NCBI GenBank assembly: GCA_008015235.1
Contig: SSFF01000004.1
Location: 124,001 to 188,000 of the forward strand
Length of the DNA: 64,000 nt
Source of the DNA: Rhodoferax sp.
Lineage (GTDB): Bacteria > Pseudomonadota > Gammaproteobacteria > Burkholderiales > Burkholderiaceae_C
Direction: 5' to 3'
In this document: one piece after another, positions 54,650 to 62,681 of the stretch
Layout of the letters: each line of letters begins with the position of its first letter
Numbering within the stretch: the first letter of the stretch is position 1
Notes under the pieces: model-generated
The model's input: only the letters and a program-made list of their open reading frames with translations
Database searches by the model: none
Told to the model about the DNA's origin: nothing
Translations under genes and position numbers: made by a program

Positions 54650-55585
54650 ATGCACGACACCAATGACATGCTGCTGTTCGCCGAGGTGGTGGAACAAGGT
54701 GGCTTTGCCGCCGCCGGGCGCAGCCTGGGTGTACCGAAGTCCACCTTGTCGCGCCGCGTGGCCGAGCTGGAAGCGCGCCTGGGCGTGCGCCTGCTGCAGC
54801 GCACCACGCGCAAGCTCTCGCTCACCGAAGTCGGCGAGGTCTATCTGCGCCACAGCCTGGCCGTGCGTGACGCGGCCGAAGCCGCGGCACAGGCGGTAGA
54901 GCAGGTGCACAGCGCGCCGCGCGGCACCATCCGTGTGGCCTGCCCCGTCACCCTGGCGCAGAGCACGCTCGGGCCCATCATGGGCCTGTTCCTGGCGCGT
55001 TACCCGCAGGTGAAGGTCGACATGCGCGTGAGCAACCGTGTGGTCGACCTGGTGGAGGAGGGGGTGGACGTGGCCCTTCGTGTGCGCCCCTCACTGGACG
55101 ACAGCGGCAGCCTGGTGGTGAAGAAGCTGGGCGAATCCACCTCGTGCCTGGTGGCCAGCCCGGCGCAATTGCACCGCCAGGGGCGCCCCTCGGTGCCGCA
55201 AGACTTGCTGCACATGGACACCATGGCCATGAACGCGGTCGACGGCCGTGCCACCCTGCGCCTGCTGGGGCCCGGCGGGGCCAGCTACACCCTGGAGCAC
55301 CAGCCGCGCTATGTCGCCGACGACCTGCTCACCCTCAAGTTCGCCGCCCTGGACGGCACCGGCATGTGCTTCATGCCCGACTACATGTGCCGCCGCGCCC
55401 TCGAAGAAGGGCGCCTGGTGCATGTGCTGCCCGGCTGGGCGCCGCCGCGCGGCATCTTCCACGCCGTGTACCCCTCGCGGCGCGGCCTGGCCCCGGCCGT
55501 GCGGGCGTTTCTGGATTTCCTGGCCGAACATGCCAGCGTGGAAGGCATGCCCCTGCTGCCCGAAGGCTGCCCCGGCGTGGACTGA
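54650..55585 (+). CDS. LysR-type transcriptional regulator
   Basis: 311-aa LTTR. The HTH is GGFAAAGRSLGVPKSTLSRR (residues about 17-36) with the continuing VAELEARLGVRLLQRTTR. The effector domain runs from about residue 92 with IRVACPVTLAQSTLGPI, KVDMRVSNRVVDLVEEGVDVA and FMPDYMCRRALEEGRLV. The layout with divergent azoR fits a quinone/electrophile sensor. It ends 11 bases before the deacetylase-like gene on the same strand, suggesting cotranscription. Start ATG at 54650 behind CAGGAG. Confidence 0.93.
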   Translation: MHDTNDMLLFAEVVEQGGFAAAGRSLGVPKSTLSRRVAELEARLGVRLLQRTTRKLSLTEVGEVYLRHSLAVRDAAEAAAQAVEQVHSAPRGTIRVACPVTLAQSTLGPIMGLFLARYPQVKVDMRVSNRVVDLVEEGVDVALRVRPSLDDSGSLVVKKLGESTSCLVASPAQLHRQGRPSVPQDLLHMDTMAMNAVDGRATLRLLGPGGASYTLEHQPRYVADDLLTLKFAALDGTGMCFMPDYMCRRALEEGRLVHVLPGWAPPRGIFHAVYPSRRGLAPAVRAFLDFLAEHASVEGMPLLPEGCPGVD

Positions 55586-55596
55586 TACTGCCACCC

Positions 55597-56571
55597 ATGC
55601 ACGTCTTCTACGCCACCCAGTTTGTGCTGCCCCTGCCCGAGGGGCACCGCTTTCCCATGGAAAAGTACCGCATGCTGCGTGACGCCTTGGCCAGCATGCC
55701 GCAGGTGCAGCTGGGCCAGGCCGAACCTGCGCCGGACGATGCGCTGGAGCTGGTGCACACGCCGCTGTACGTGCAGGGCATCGACCACGGCACCCTGGCC
55801 GCGGCGGTGTACCGTGAAATCGGCTTTCCCTGGAGCCCGGCCATGGCCGAACGCGCCCGGCGCTCGGTGGGGGCCAGCATTTCGGCGGCCCGCACCGCCC
55901 TGCACCAGGGCCTGGCGGCCAACATTGCCGGAGGCACCCACCACGCCTATGCCGACAAGGGCGGCGGCTTCTGTGTGTTCAACGACTTTGCCGTGGCGGC
56001 CCGCACCGTGCAGCACGAACACGCCAAAGCGGGCGGCTCCCCCAAGTTGCCCATTGCCATCATCGACCTCGACGTCCACCAGGGCAACGGCACCGCGCAC
56101 ATCTTCCAGGGCGACAGCAGCGTCTTCACCCTGTCGCTGCACGGCGAGAAGAACTTCCCGTTCCGCAAGGAATCCAGCACGCTCGACCTGGGCTTGCCCG
56201 ACGGCGCGGGCGACGCCGAATACCTGGAAACGCTGGAGCACGCCCTGCAGGAGCTGGAGCGCAAGTTCGAACCTGCGCTGGTGCTCTACCTGGCCGGGGC
56301 CGACCCGCACGAGGGCGACCGGCTGGGCCGCCTCAAGCTCACGTTCGACGGCCTCATGGCCCGTGACCGCCGCGTGTTTGACTGGTGCTGGCAGCGCCGC
56401 ATTCCCTGCGCCTTTGCCATGGGCGGCGGCTACGGCCACAGCCTGGACACCACCGTGCAGGTGCAGGTCAACACCTACCGCATCGCGCTGGAGTACTGGG
56501 CGCGCTGGCAGCGCCTTGTTACACCGGGTGACGAATCGCGTCCAATTGCAACGCTTGGCAAAGTAGATTGA
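55597..56571 (+). CDS. Histone deacetylase-family amidohydrolase
   Basis: 324-aa zinc hydrolase of the arginase/deacetylase fold. Active-site features: HH in GGTHHAYADKGGGFCVFND, zinc ligands D/H in IIDLDVHQGNGTAH, the D of AGADPHEGDRLG, and GGGYGHS near the C-terminus. In bacteria such enzymes deacetylate acetylpolyamines or acetoin-related metabolites. The start at 55597 lies 11 bases after the LysR gene; no ribosome-binding site is obvious, so coupled translation is likely. A role in quinone stress is unproven. Confidence 0.9.
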   Translation: MHVFYATQFVLPLPEGHRFPMEKYRMLRDALASMPQVQLGQAEPAPDDALELVHTPLYVQGIDHGTLAAAVYREIGFPWSPAMAERARRSVGASISAARTALHQGLAANIAGGTHHAYADKGGGFCVFNDFAVAARTVQHEHAKAGGSPKLPIAIIDLDVHQGNGTAHIFQGDSSVFTLSLHGEKNFPFRKESSTLDLGLPDGAGDAEYLETLEHALQELERKFEPALVLYLAGADPHEGDRLGRLKLTFDGLMARDRRVFDWCWQRRIPCAFAMGGGYGHSLDTTVQVQVNTYRIALEYWARWQRLVTPGDESRPIATLGKVD

Positions 56572-56627
56572 CAGCGCGCACCCGCTGCGTACAAATGGCA
56601 CGGTTGCAACTTTTCAGGAGACTTGCC

Positions 56628-57188
56628 ATGAAGAAGACATCGCGTTGGGTGGCCGTGCTGACGGCTGCTGCGTTGGGCCTGTCGGTCAGCGCCTTTGCCG
56701 CCGGAGGTGGTGGGGGCGGTGGCGGAGGAGGCGGCGGCGGTGGTGGTGGTGGCAACGGCGGTGGCCGGGGGGGTGACCACGGCAGTGGCGGCCACAGTGA
56801 ACAGCACCGCAGCGCCGACGACGCCAAAGCCAAGGCCGAACAGCACAAGTCTGGCACCGAAGCCGACGCCACCAAGGGCAAGCGCACGGCGGCCGACCAG
56901 CTTGGCGCCCATCCGCAGTTGGCCGACCGCCTGAGCAAGCTGTCGGGCCTGAGCGCGGCCGACCTGAAAACCGCGGCCGCCGACTTCAAGAACTTCGGTC
57001 AGTTCGTGGCTGCAGTGCATGTGAGCAAGAACCTGGACATTCCCTTCGACAAGCTCAAGGCCGAAATGACCAAGGACGGCGGCTCAATGGGCAAGGCCAT
57101 CAAGACCCTGAGCCCCAAGTCCAACGCCGATGCCGAAGAGAACAAGGCCAACAGGCAAGCCCAGCAAGACCTCAAGCAGGCTTCTTGA
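56628..57188 (+). CDS. Poly-Gly exported protein, 186 aa
   Basis: Signal peptide MKKTSRWVAVLTAAALGLSV ending at FAAG, then an unusual run of about 18 consecutive glycines interrupted by NGGGRGG, then a soluble helical part (EADATKGKRTAADQLGAHPQ and LSGLSAADLKTAAADFKNFG). The start ATG at 56628 has CAGGAG. The poly-Gly stretch (56702-56778) is a G/C-rich codon repeat prone to slippage. Probably a periplasmic scaffold or structural protein; function unknown. Followed by a strong terminator. Confidence 0.8.
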   Translation: MKKTSRWVAVLTAAALGLSVSAFAAGGGGGGGGGGGGGGGGGNGGGRGGDHGSGGHSEQHRSADDAKAKAEQHKSGTEADATKGKRTAADQLGAHPQLADRLSKLSGLSAADLKTAAADFKNFGQFVAAVHVSKNLDIPFDKLKAEMTKDGGSMGKAIKTLSPKSNADAEENKANRQAQQDLKQAS

Positions 57189-57200
57189 TGGGTGACCTTG

Positions 57201-57239
57201 CCGCGGCGGCCAGGTCCATGGCTGCCGCGGTATTTTTTT
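57201..57239 (+). terminator. Intrinsic terminator after the poly-Gly gene
   Basis: CCGCGGCGGCC (57201-57211) pairs with GGCTGCCGCGG (57220-57230), 10 of 11 with one G-T, loop of eight bases, followed by TATTTTTTT (57231-57239). Confidence 0.93.
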
Positions 57240-57242
57240 GAA

Positions 57243-57298
57243 TCAAAGCGGGACCTGGCCCTCATGAAATATCCCTGTATAGCTATAAATAGCGTAGC
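57243..57298 (-). repeat. A/T-rich element, copy H (reverse orientation)
   Basis: Read on the minus strand: GCTACGCTATTTATAGCT, ATACAGGGATATTTCATGAG, GGCCAGGTCCCGCTTTGATT. It shares TATTTCATG-GGGCCA with copy F. It lies after the poly-Gly gene terminator but antisense to it and to the next gene, unlike most copies. Confidence 0.65.
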
Positions 57299-57412
57299 AA
57301 AACAGGATCATTCCAGCCTGCTCTTACGGTTCTCCGTCGTCCCGATTTCCCCTGCCACCGCCCGTATGCAGTAGGCTTGCACGCTTTCGGACTGACAGAG
57401 CAAGGAACTGAC

Positions 57413-57721
57413 GTGATTGATGGCCTCGTATCGGGCAGGTTGGTAGGCGTTGCTGAGCAGCGCGAAGGCAAGAACGCCACGCGCTTTGCCGTGGCCAAGG
57501 TGCGCGCCACGGCGGGCGACGGCGACACCGTGGTGGTGAACGTCATCGCTTTTTCTGCGGACGCCTGCGCCGCACTGCTGGCACTGGACGACGGCGACGC
57601 CGTGGCACTGGCCGGTGGTCTGACCCCCAAGGTGTGGAGCGACAAGCAAGGCAACACCAAACCCGCGCTCGACATGGTGGCCACCAAGGTGCTCACGGCC
57701 TACCCGCTGAACGACCGCTAG
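57413..57721 (+). CDS. SSB-like OB-fold protein
   Basis: 102-aa protein starting at GTG 57413 (behind CAAGGAACTGAC) and reading VIDGLVSGRLVGVAEQREGK, VVVNVIAFSADACAALLALD and the family-typical WSDKQGNTKPALDMVATKVL. It resembles single-strand DNA-binding proteins with a short OB fold found in beta-proteobacterial genomes and mobile elements. A TTG 12 codons upstream is possible but has no ribosome-binding site. The next gene begins seven bases after its stop. DNA binding unproven. Confidence 0.78.
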   Translation: MIDGLVSGRLVGVAEQREGKNATRFAVAKVRATAGDGDTVVVNVIAFSADACAALLALDDGDAVALAGGLTPKVWSDKQGNTKPALDMVATKVLTAYPLNDR

Positions 57722-57727
57722 GTCTGG

Positions 57728-58990
57728 ATGCATTTCGCCGCCACGCCCCATCCGCCTATGCGTACCCCCGACTCGCCCAGCCCCGCGGTATGGCTGCTGC
57801 TGGCATCCCTGTACTGCGCCCAGGGCCTGCCCTCGGGCCTGGTGGCCCACGCCATGCCGGTGCTGCTGCGCCAGCATGGGGTGGACTTGGCGTGGATCGG
57901 CCTGCTCAAGCTGCTGGCCTTGCCCTGGCTGCTGAAGGTGCTGTGGGCGCCGTGGATTGACCGGCTGTCGTCCCCCCGCCTGGGGCACCACCGGGGCTGG
58001 ATACTGCCGCTGCAGGGCGTGGTGATGGCCTGCCTGGCGGGCCTGGCCCTGCTGCCGGAGCAGGCGCTGTTCGGCCCGGCCCTGTGGCTGTTGCTGGGCA
58101 GCTTGCTCTTCATCAACCTGGCCGCCGCCACGCAAGACGTGGCCACCGACGGCCTGGCCGTGCGTCTGCTGCCCGAGCGCTGGCGCGGCCTGGGCAACAG
58201 CCTGCAGGTGGGCGGCTACAAGCTGGGCATGCTGGCCAGCGGCAGCGGCCTGCTGCTGGTGGTGGGTACGCTGGGCTGGAATGCGTCGGTCGGCCTGTTG
58301 GCCCTAGGCCTGCTGCTGCTTACCGTGCCCATCTGGTTGTTCCCGGAAAAGAAGCAGTTGCCGTTTCGCAGTGCCCTGGCCGAACCCGCCGGTGCTGGCC
58401 TGCTGCTGCGCCACTACCAGGGCCTGCTGGCCCAGCCGGGTATGGCCGCCTGGCTGGTTGTGGTGCTCACCTTCAAGTTCGGCGACGCCCTGGGCTCGCC
58501 CATGATCAAACCCATGCTGGTGGACCAGGGCTGGGACACGGCGGCGCTGGGGCAGCTCACGTTCATCAGCAGCGTGGCGGGCATTGGCGCCGCGCTGCTG
58601 GGCGGTCTGCTGTATGCCCGCTGGGGCGCCATGCGCTCGCTGCTGGTGTTTGGCGCGCTGCAGGCCGCGGGTCTGGCCGCCATGGCCCTGCTGCTGGGGC
58701 GGGGCGGTGAGGTCGGCCTGGTCTACGCCGTGGCCGTGTTCGAGCAGGTGGCCGACGGCATGTCCACCGTGGCCCTGTTCGCGGTGATGATGGGCCGCTG
58801 CCGCCCCGAACACGAGGGCGCCGACTTCACCCTGCAGGCCAGCGCCCAGCTGCTGCTGTCGGGCCTGGTGGGCGCCTGCAGCGGTTTCCTGGCCAAGGCG
58901 GTGGGCTACGGCGGCTTGTTTGTGGCTTCCGCACTGCTGGGCCTGGCCATGCTGGTGTGGGTGTGGCGCTACTTCGGGCAAACACGCTAG
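57728..58990 (+). CDS. MFS transporter, AmpG/RhtX-like
   Basis: 420-aa permease with twelve hydrophobic segments. Motifs seen are SLYCAQGLPSGLVAHAMPVL, LPWLLKVLWAPWIDR and ATQDVATDGLAVRLL, which recall AmpG-type muropeptide or RhtX/FptX siderophore carriers. The C-terminal ends FVASALLGLAMLVWVWRYFGQ. Start at 57728 (MHFAATPHPPMRT); an ATG at the following Met (57758) is possible. It follows the SSB-like gene by seven bases. Substrate unknown. Confidence 0.87.
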   Translation: MHFAATPHPPMRTPDSPSPAVWLLLASLYCAQGLPSGLVAHAMPVLLRQHGVDLAWIGLLKLLALPWLLKVLWAPWIDRLSSPRLGHHRGWILPLQGVVMACLAGLALLPEQALFGPALWLLLGSLLFINLAAATQDVATDGLAVRLLPERWRGLGNSLQVGGYKLGMLASGSGLLLVVGTLGWNASVGLLALGLLLLTVPIWLFPEKKQLPFRSALAEPAGAGLLLRHYQGLLAQPGMAAWLVVVLTFKFGDALGSPMIKPMLVDQGWDTAALGQLTFISSVAGIGAALLGGLLYARWGAMRSLLVFGALQAAGLAAMALLLGRGGEVGLVYAVAVFEQVADGMSTVALFAVMMGRCRPEHEGADFTLQASAQLLLSGLVGACSGFLAKAVGYGGLFVASALLGLAMLVWVWRYFGQTR

Positions 58991-59130
58991 TGGGGGGCGG
59001 GGCCTTGCGGGGCACGAGTGTGACAACGGCCCCACGGTCGCCGTGGATGGCCCCGTGGCGGTGGCAATCACCATCGGCGATTGCCAGCGGTTGGGCGTAG
59101 ACTTGTTCGACCCAACGGCAGGAGACGCGC

Positions 59131-59907
59131 ATGCACAAGATCAGATTTTGCTGGCGGTACTTGGCCGGCGCGGCTGTGCTGGGCCTGGTGTCGGCAGCAG
59201 GGCCGGCAGTGGCACAGACCGCCCCTGCCGAGACCGATTTGACCGTGCTCTGGACCGAGCGGATCCCATTCCAGTACACAGGTGAAGACGGCAAAGCGAG
59301 GGGCCTGTTGGTGGACATTGGCCGCAAGGTGCTGGGGAAGGCGGGCCTGAGCTACACCGAGGTCATGCTGCCGGCCAACCGCGTGATCATGGAAATCACC
59401 CGCAATGAGACGCCTGCATGTGCCATCGGCTGGTACATGAGCCCGGAGCGCGCCGCCATCGCGCAGTTTTCCAAGCCGGTCTACAAGGATTTGCCACTGC
59501 GGGGCGTGTTCCGCGCAGTAGTGGACGTCCCGCCCCAGGTAAGCGCTGCCACGGCCTTGACCGGCATGAACATGCGCATTTTGCTCAAGCAGGGCTTCGC
59601 CTATGGGCCGCACTTGGATGCACTGATCGCCAAGGCACCCGCCGAACGCTTGCAGCGCGTGACCGGGGAAGTACCCAATCTCCTCAAGATGATTGCGGCC
59701 GACCGCGCCGACGTGGTGCTGCTTGCGCAGGAGGAAATTGATTTCTACAGCAAGACCGATCCCAACTTCGCACGTAACTTCAAGGTGCAGGCCTTCAAGG
59801 ACTCGCCCGAGGCAGATCGGCGCTTCATCATGTGCAGCAAACGCGTGTCTGCCGACACCATGAACAAGCTCAATGCTGCCATCGCTGCCACCATCAACGT
59901 GCGCTAG
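59131..59907 (+). CDS. Periplasmic solute-binding protein
   Basis: 258-aa protein: signal peptide with hydrophobic core LAGAAVLGLVSAAGPAVAQT, then the bilobal domain with TVLWTERIPFQYTGEDGKAR, VDIGRKVLGKAGLSYTEVML, GWYMSPERAAIAQFSKPVYK and AADRADVVLLAQEEIDFYSK. It is a family 3-like binding protein; no permease is adjacent. The start at 59131 has CAGGAG upstream. Ends just before copy E of the A/T-rich element. Confidence 0.88.
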   Translation: MHKIRFCWRYLAGAAVLGLVSAAGPAVAQTAPAETDLTVLWTERIPFQYTGEDGKARGLLVDIGRKVLGKAGLSYTEVMLPANRVIMEITRNETPACAIGWYMSPERAAIAQFSKPVYKDLPLRGVFRAVVDVPPQVSAATALTGMNMRILLKQGFAYGPHLDALIAKAPAERLQRVTGEVPNLLKMIAADRADVVLLAQEEIDFYSKTDPNFARNFKVQAFKDSPEADRRFIMCSKRVSADTMNKLNAAIAATINVR

Positions 59908-59918
59908 TGTTTGGTGTT

Positions 59919-59961
59919 GAATTGGGTGCTAGCCCGCGTGAAATGGGCGTAAATAGATAGC
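59919..59961 (-). repeat. 3'-end A/T-rich element, copy E (reverse strand)
   Basis: On the minus strand: GCTATCTATTTACGCCCATT, TCACGCGGGCTAGCACCCAA, a short version without the ATAGCTGCTT block. It lies 35 bases after the stop of the minus-strand GIY-YIG gene, in sense with it. Confidence 0.65.
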
Positions 59962-59996
59962 AACAACGGAGCAAGTTGATTGGGTCACCCAGACTC

Positions 59997-60323
59997 CTAA
60001 GCCTGCCAAACCCCGAAACCCGCGGACCGCAGGTCGATGGCGATGTCTATTTCCTTGTCCACCGCCTCGTCGTAGGTCATGGGGTTGAAGGCTTCATACA
60101 AGTCGGGCAGCAGGCGCAGGCCGTATTGCTGCACAAAGCGGTTGGCTTGAATGCCGGCCTTGTGCTTGTCAAAGCGCACATCGGGGTCCAGCCCGGTCAT
60201 TCCCACGTACACGCAAGGTTTGCCTTCCACGTAGCCCGGGTTGCTTTTGCGAAAGCGGGGCTCCAGCAACACGTCTTTGGACAGATCAATCACATAGACG
60301 TGGTGGTGTTTGCGGCGGGCCAT
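59997..60323 (-). CDS. GIY-YIG-like small nuclease-fold protein
   Basis: 108-aa protein. The core reads HHVYVIDLSKDVLLEP and KPCVYVGMTGLDPDVRFDKH, with the VYVGMTG core and the downstream Arg/His residues in the GIY-YIG arrangement, followed by NRFVQQYGLRLLPDLYEAF and KEIDIAIDLRSAGFGVWQA. The first block is HVYVID rather than GIY, so activity is uncertain. Start at 60323. Flanked by repeat copies E and F; a genomic-maintenance role is possible but not shown. Confidence 0.8.
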   Translation of the reverse strand: MARRKHHHVYVIDLSKDVLLEPRFRKSNPGYVEGKPCVYVGMTGLDPDVRFDKHKAGIQANRFVQQYGLRLLPDLYEAFNPMTYDEAVDKEIDIAIDLRSAGFGVWQA

Positions 60324-60340
60324 GGCGGCATTGTGAGCGA

Positions 60341-60399
60341 AATCGGCACTTGGCCCGCATGAAATAAGCGCGTGCAGCTACAGATACAGTAGCAAATAG
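60341..60399 (-). repeat. 3'-end A/T-rich element, copy F (reverse strand)
   Basis: On the minus strand: CTATTTGCTACTGTATCTG, TAGCTGCACGCGCTTATTTC, ATGCGGGCCAAGTGCCGATT. It sits 16 bases after the stop of the minus-strand glycosyltransferase gene and before the GIY-YIG gene. TATTTCATG-GGGCCA is shared with copy H. Confidence 0.75.
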
Positions 60400-60415
60400 T
60401 GGCTGTTGAAGCGCT

Positions 60416-61696
60416 TCAGGCTGCGGTGGATTGGCCCGCCGGGTGCCCGCTACCCAGCGCCGATTCGACGACCTCGCAGGCCAAGTCCATCGCACGGCCC
60501 TGGCGCATGCGCGCCTGGCACTGTGCCAGCGCAGCGCGGGTGGCGGGCGCGTCCAGCAGTTCGGGCAGGGTGGCGCACACCGCATCCACCGTGTAGTGCG
60601 CGGGCAGCAACTCGCGCGCGACGCCCAGCCGCTGCAGGCGGGTCGCGTTGTCGAACTGGTCGTAGGCCATGGGGCGGATGAGCTGGGGCACGCCATCCCA
60701 CAGCGCCTGGCTGGTGGTGCCGATGCCGCCGTGGTGCACCACCGCCTGCACCCGGGGCAGCACCGCAGCGAAGGGCACGAAGGGCACATGCAGCACCGTG
60801 GTCGGCAGGTTTTTCGGAATGTGCGCGTCAAAGCCCGACACCAGCACGCCCTGGATGCCCAGGCGCTCGCAGGCCCGCACCGAGGTGTCGAAGAACGCCG
60901 CCGCATTGCCGTTGGCCGTGCCCGGGGTGAACAGCACCGTAGGCCCTGGCCGCGCGAGCAGGGCTTCCAGGCGCGGGTCCAGTGCCGGCGGCGTGCCCAC
61001 CGGTGCCACCATGGGAAAGCCCACGGGCAGCACATCGGCAGGCCAGTCGGCCTGGGGCGGCGCAAACCAGTCCGGGAACAGGCCAATGCTGCGGTCCGCA
61101 TGGCCGGCCCAGTCCTGGAACGGGCGCTGCAGCGGCGCCAGCCCGTGCTGTGCGCGCAGGGTGTTGAAGGGGCGGGTGAAGAGCGGGTCGTACACGAAGG
61201 TGTCGCTCAGCCACCAGGCCAGCCGCTTCAACCATGCGGCCGAGTCCGCACCCACCCACCGGGGGCCCAGGCGCGCGGGCTGCAGGTTGGAGCGCAGCGT
61301 GCACGGCGCAATGTGGACGGCCACCCAGGGCACCTGATCCAACTCGCGCAGCAGACGGGCGGCAAACAGCAGCACACCCGAGAGCACCACGGTGTCGCCC
61401 GGCACCACGTCGGCCCGCATGGACTTGTAGTAGTCCGGGCAGGTCTGGGCATAGTGCTGGGCCACGCTCTTCAATGCCTTCATCGGATCGGCAGGCGCCG
61501 TGGCGCCGAACAGGCGCTGGTGGTCCGCGGTGGAGCCGATGGCCCGCACCGCAACGCCCGCCGCCTCGATGGTGGGCACGAAGTGGGGGTTGGCGTAGAG
61601 CACGGGTGCGTGCCCGCGGGCTTTCAGGGCCTGGGCCAGTGCCAGGTAGGGCAACACATCGCCATGGCTGCCCAGGCAGGGAATCAGAACGTGCAT
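60416..61696 (-). CDS. UGT/RhlB-like glycosyltransferase
   Basis: 426-aa GT-B glycosyltransferase of family 1. The N-terminal part HVLIPCLGSHGDVLPYLALA is the acceptor domain and the C-terminal sugar-nucleotide signature is VQAVVHHGGIGTTSQALWDG with VPQLIRPMAYDQFDNATRL. The group includes rhamnosyltransferase RhlB and sterol/macrolide glycosyltransferases, so the acceptor is likely a lipid or natural product. Start at 61696. It is the third gene in the tetR operon; no sugar-nucleotide genes are next to it. Confidence 0.9.
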   Translation of the reverse strand: MHVLIPCLGSHGDVLPYLALAQALKARGHAPVLYANPHFVPTIEAAGVAVRAIGSTADHQRLFGATAPADPMKALKSVAQHYAQTCPDYYKSMRADVVPGDTVVLSGVLLFAARLLRELDQVPWVAVHIAPCTLRSNLQPARLGPRWVGADSAAWLKRLAWWLSDTFVYDPLFTRPFNTLRAQHGLAPLQRPFQDWAGHADRSIGLFPDWFAPPQADWPADVLPVGFPMVAPVGTPPALDPRLEALLARPGPTVLFTPGTANGNAAAFFDTSVRACERLGIQGVLVSGFDAHIPKNLPTTVLHVPFVPFAAVLPRVQAVVHHGGIGTTSQALWDGVPQLIRPMAYDQFDNATRLQRLGVARELLPAHYTVDAVCATLPELLDAPATRAALAQCQARMRQGRAMDLACEVVESALGSGHPAGQSTAA

Positions 61697-61720
61697 GGTG
61701 GGTTGGGGTCTTTGTTGTCG

Positions 61721-61933
61721 CTAGTCAATGCGTGTGACATCACCGTTCCACGGCGACGCCTCTTCGTGGAACACGTCGAACAGGTACTGCGCCAGTTCGT
61801 TTTCGGACAGTTCGTCGGGCACTGCCAGTTCCATCCGTTGGCGTTTGCCGTCGTTGCCGCTGTGCCATGCCACCCATTGGCCTGTCGCGTTCTTTTCCAG
61901 CGACATCCGTTTGCCGAATACATCGAATTTCAT
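61721..61933 (-). CDS. 70-aa protein in the tetR-glycosyltransferase operon
   Basis: Reads MKFDVFGKRMSLEKNATGQW, then GNDGKRQRMELAVPDEL and ends with YLFDVFHEEASPWNGDV. The start at 61933 overlaps the tetR stop (ATGA), so it is translationally coupled, and the glycosyltransferase begins 24 bases after its stop. Small, soluble; it may belong to an unnamed conserved small-protein group (DUF7661-like pattern). Function unknown. Confidence 0.75.
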   Translation of the reverse strand: MKFDVFGKRMSLEKNATGQWVAWHSGNDGKRQRMELAVPDELSENELAQYLFDVFHEEASPWNGDVTRID

Positions 61934-62568
61934 GGCTGGGCTGCCACGCCACGCACCACGGCGCGGATGGCGCCGTCGATGCGCTGCGCAATGTCGCGCT
62001 CTTGCGCGGGTGGCAGGGGCAGGTCGGTGTGCGGCGCGAGGCTGGCGCAGCCATGGACCATGGCCCAGCAGGCCCAGGCAATGGCACGGGGGTCTTCGCG
62101 CCGTATCTGGCCCCGGGCCTGCCCGGCTTCGATGATGCCCAGCAGCACCTGGAAGAGGGCCGCGGCCGCGCGGGCACGCGGGTGGTCGCCCGCGGTGGTT
62201 TCCAGCCACGCACCGGCCTTGCCGAACATCAGGTGCAGCAGGTTGGGCTGCTGCCGCCCGAAGCGCACATAGGCGTGCCCGCAAGCGGCCAGGGCGTCCA
62301 GCGCCGAATCGCGCTCCAGCGTGAACGCGGCGCTGCAGGCTTGCCGCAGTTCGTCAAAGCCCTGGGTGGCCACGTGGTCGAGCAAGGCGTCCTTGGTGGG
62401 GAAGTGGCGGTACGCGGCCGCATGGCTCACGCCTGCTTCGCGGGAAATGTCGCGCAGGCTGAAGCTTTCGGGCCCGTGCGCGCGCACGTGGCTGCGCGCC
62501 AGGTCTGTAAGGCACGAACGAAGGTCGCCGTGGTGGTAGGTGTTGGGCTTGGGCGTTTCTGCCTGCAT
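61930..62568 (-). CDS. TetR-family repressor
   Basis: 212-aa regulator. The HTH is SFSLRDISREAGVSHAAAYR with continuing HFPTKDALLDHVATQGFDEL. The C-terminal ligand domain has LLHLMFGKAGAWLETTAG and AIAWACWAMVHGCASLA. Start at 62568 (MQAETPKPNTYHHGDLR). It heads a three-gene operon with the 70-aa protein and glycosyltransferase. Two tandem 17-bp palindromes over its promoter fit autoregulation. The inducer is unknown. Confidence 0.93.
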   Translation of the reverse strand: MQAETPKPNTYHHGDLRSCLTDLARSHVRAHGPESFSLRDISREAGVSHAAAYRHFPTKDALLDHVATQGFDELRQACSAAFTLERDSALDALAACGHAYVRFGRQQPNLLHLMFGKAGAWLETTAGDHPRARAAAALFQVLLGIIEAGQARGQIRREDPRAIAWACWAMVHGCASLAPHTDLPLPPAQERDIAQRIDGAIRAVVRGVAAQP

Positions 62569-62600
62569 GGCCTGGGGTCCAGTCGGGTTTTTGGGGTGAA

Positions 62601-62648
62601 TGTTGGCAGTGCCTACATTTTTCCATCACAATGTAGGCATTGTCAACA
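62601..62648 (-). promoter_or_regulatory. tetR promoter with two tandem TetR operators
   Basis: O1 TGTTGGCAGTGCCTACA (62601-62617) and O2 TGTAGGCATTGTCAACA (62632-62648) are 17-bp imperfect palindromes whose centres are 31 bp apart (three helical turns). The core arms TGCCTACATT/AATGTAGGCA match perfectly as a larger inverted repeat. On the minus strand a consensus -35 TTGACA (62646-62641) and -10 AAAAAT (62622-62617, spacing 18) are covered by O2 and O1. The divergent gene at 62682 starts 34 bp away. Confidence 0.8.
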
Positions 62649-62681
62649 TTATGGCTGCACGACTGCAGCAAGGAGGCTGAA

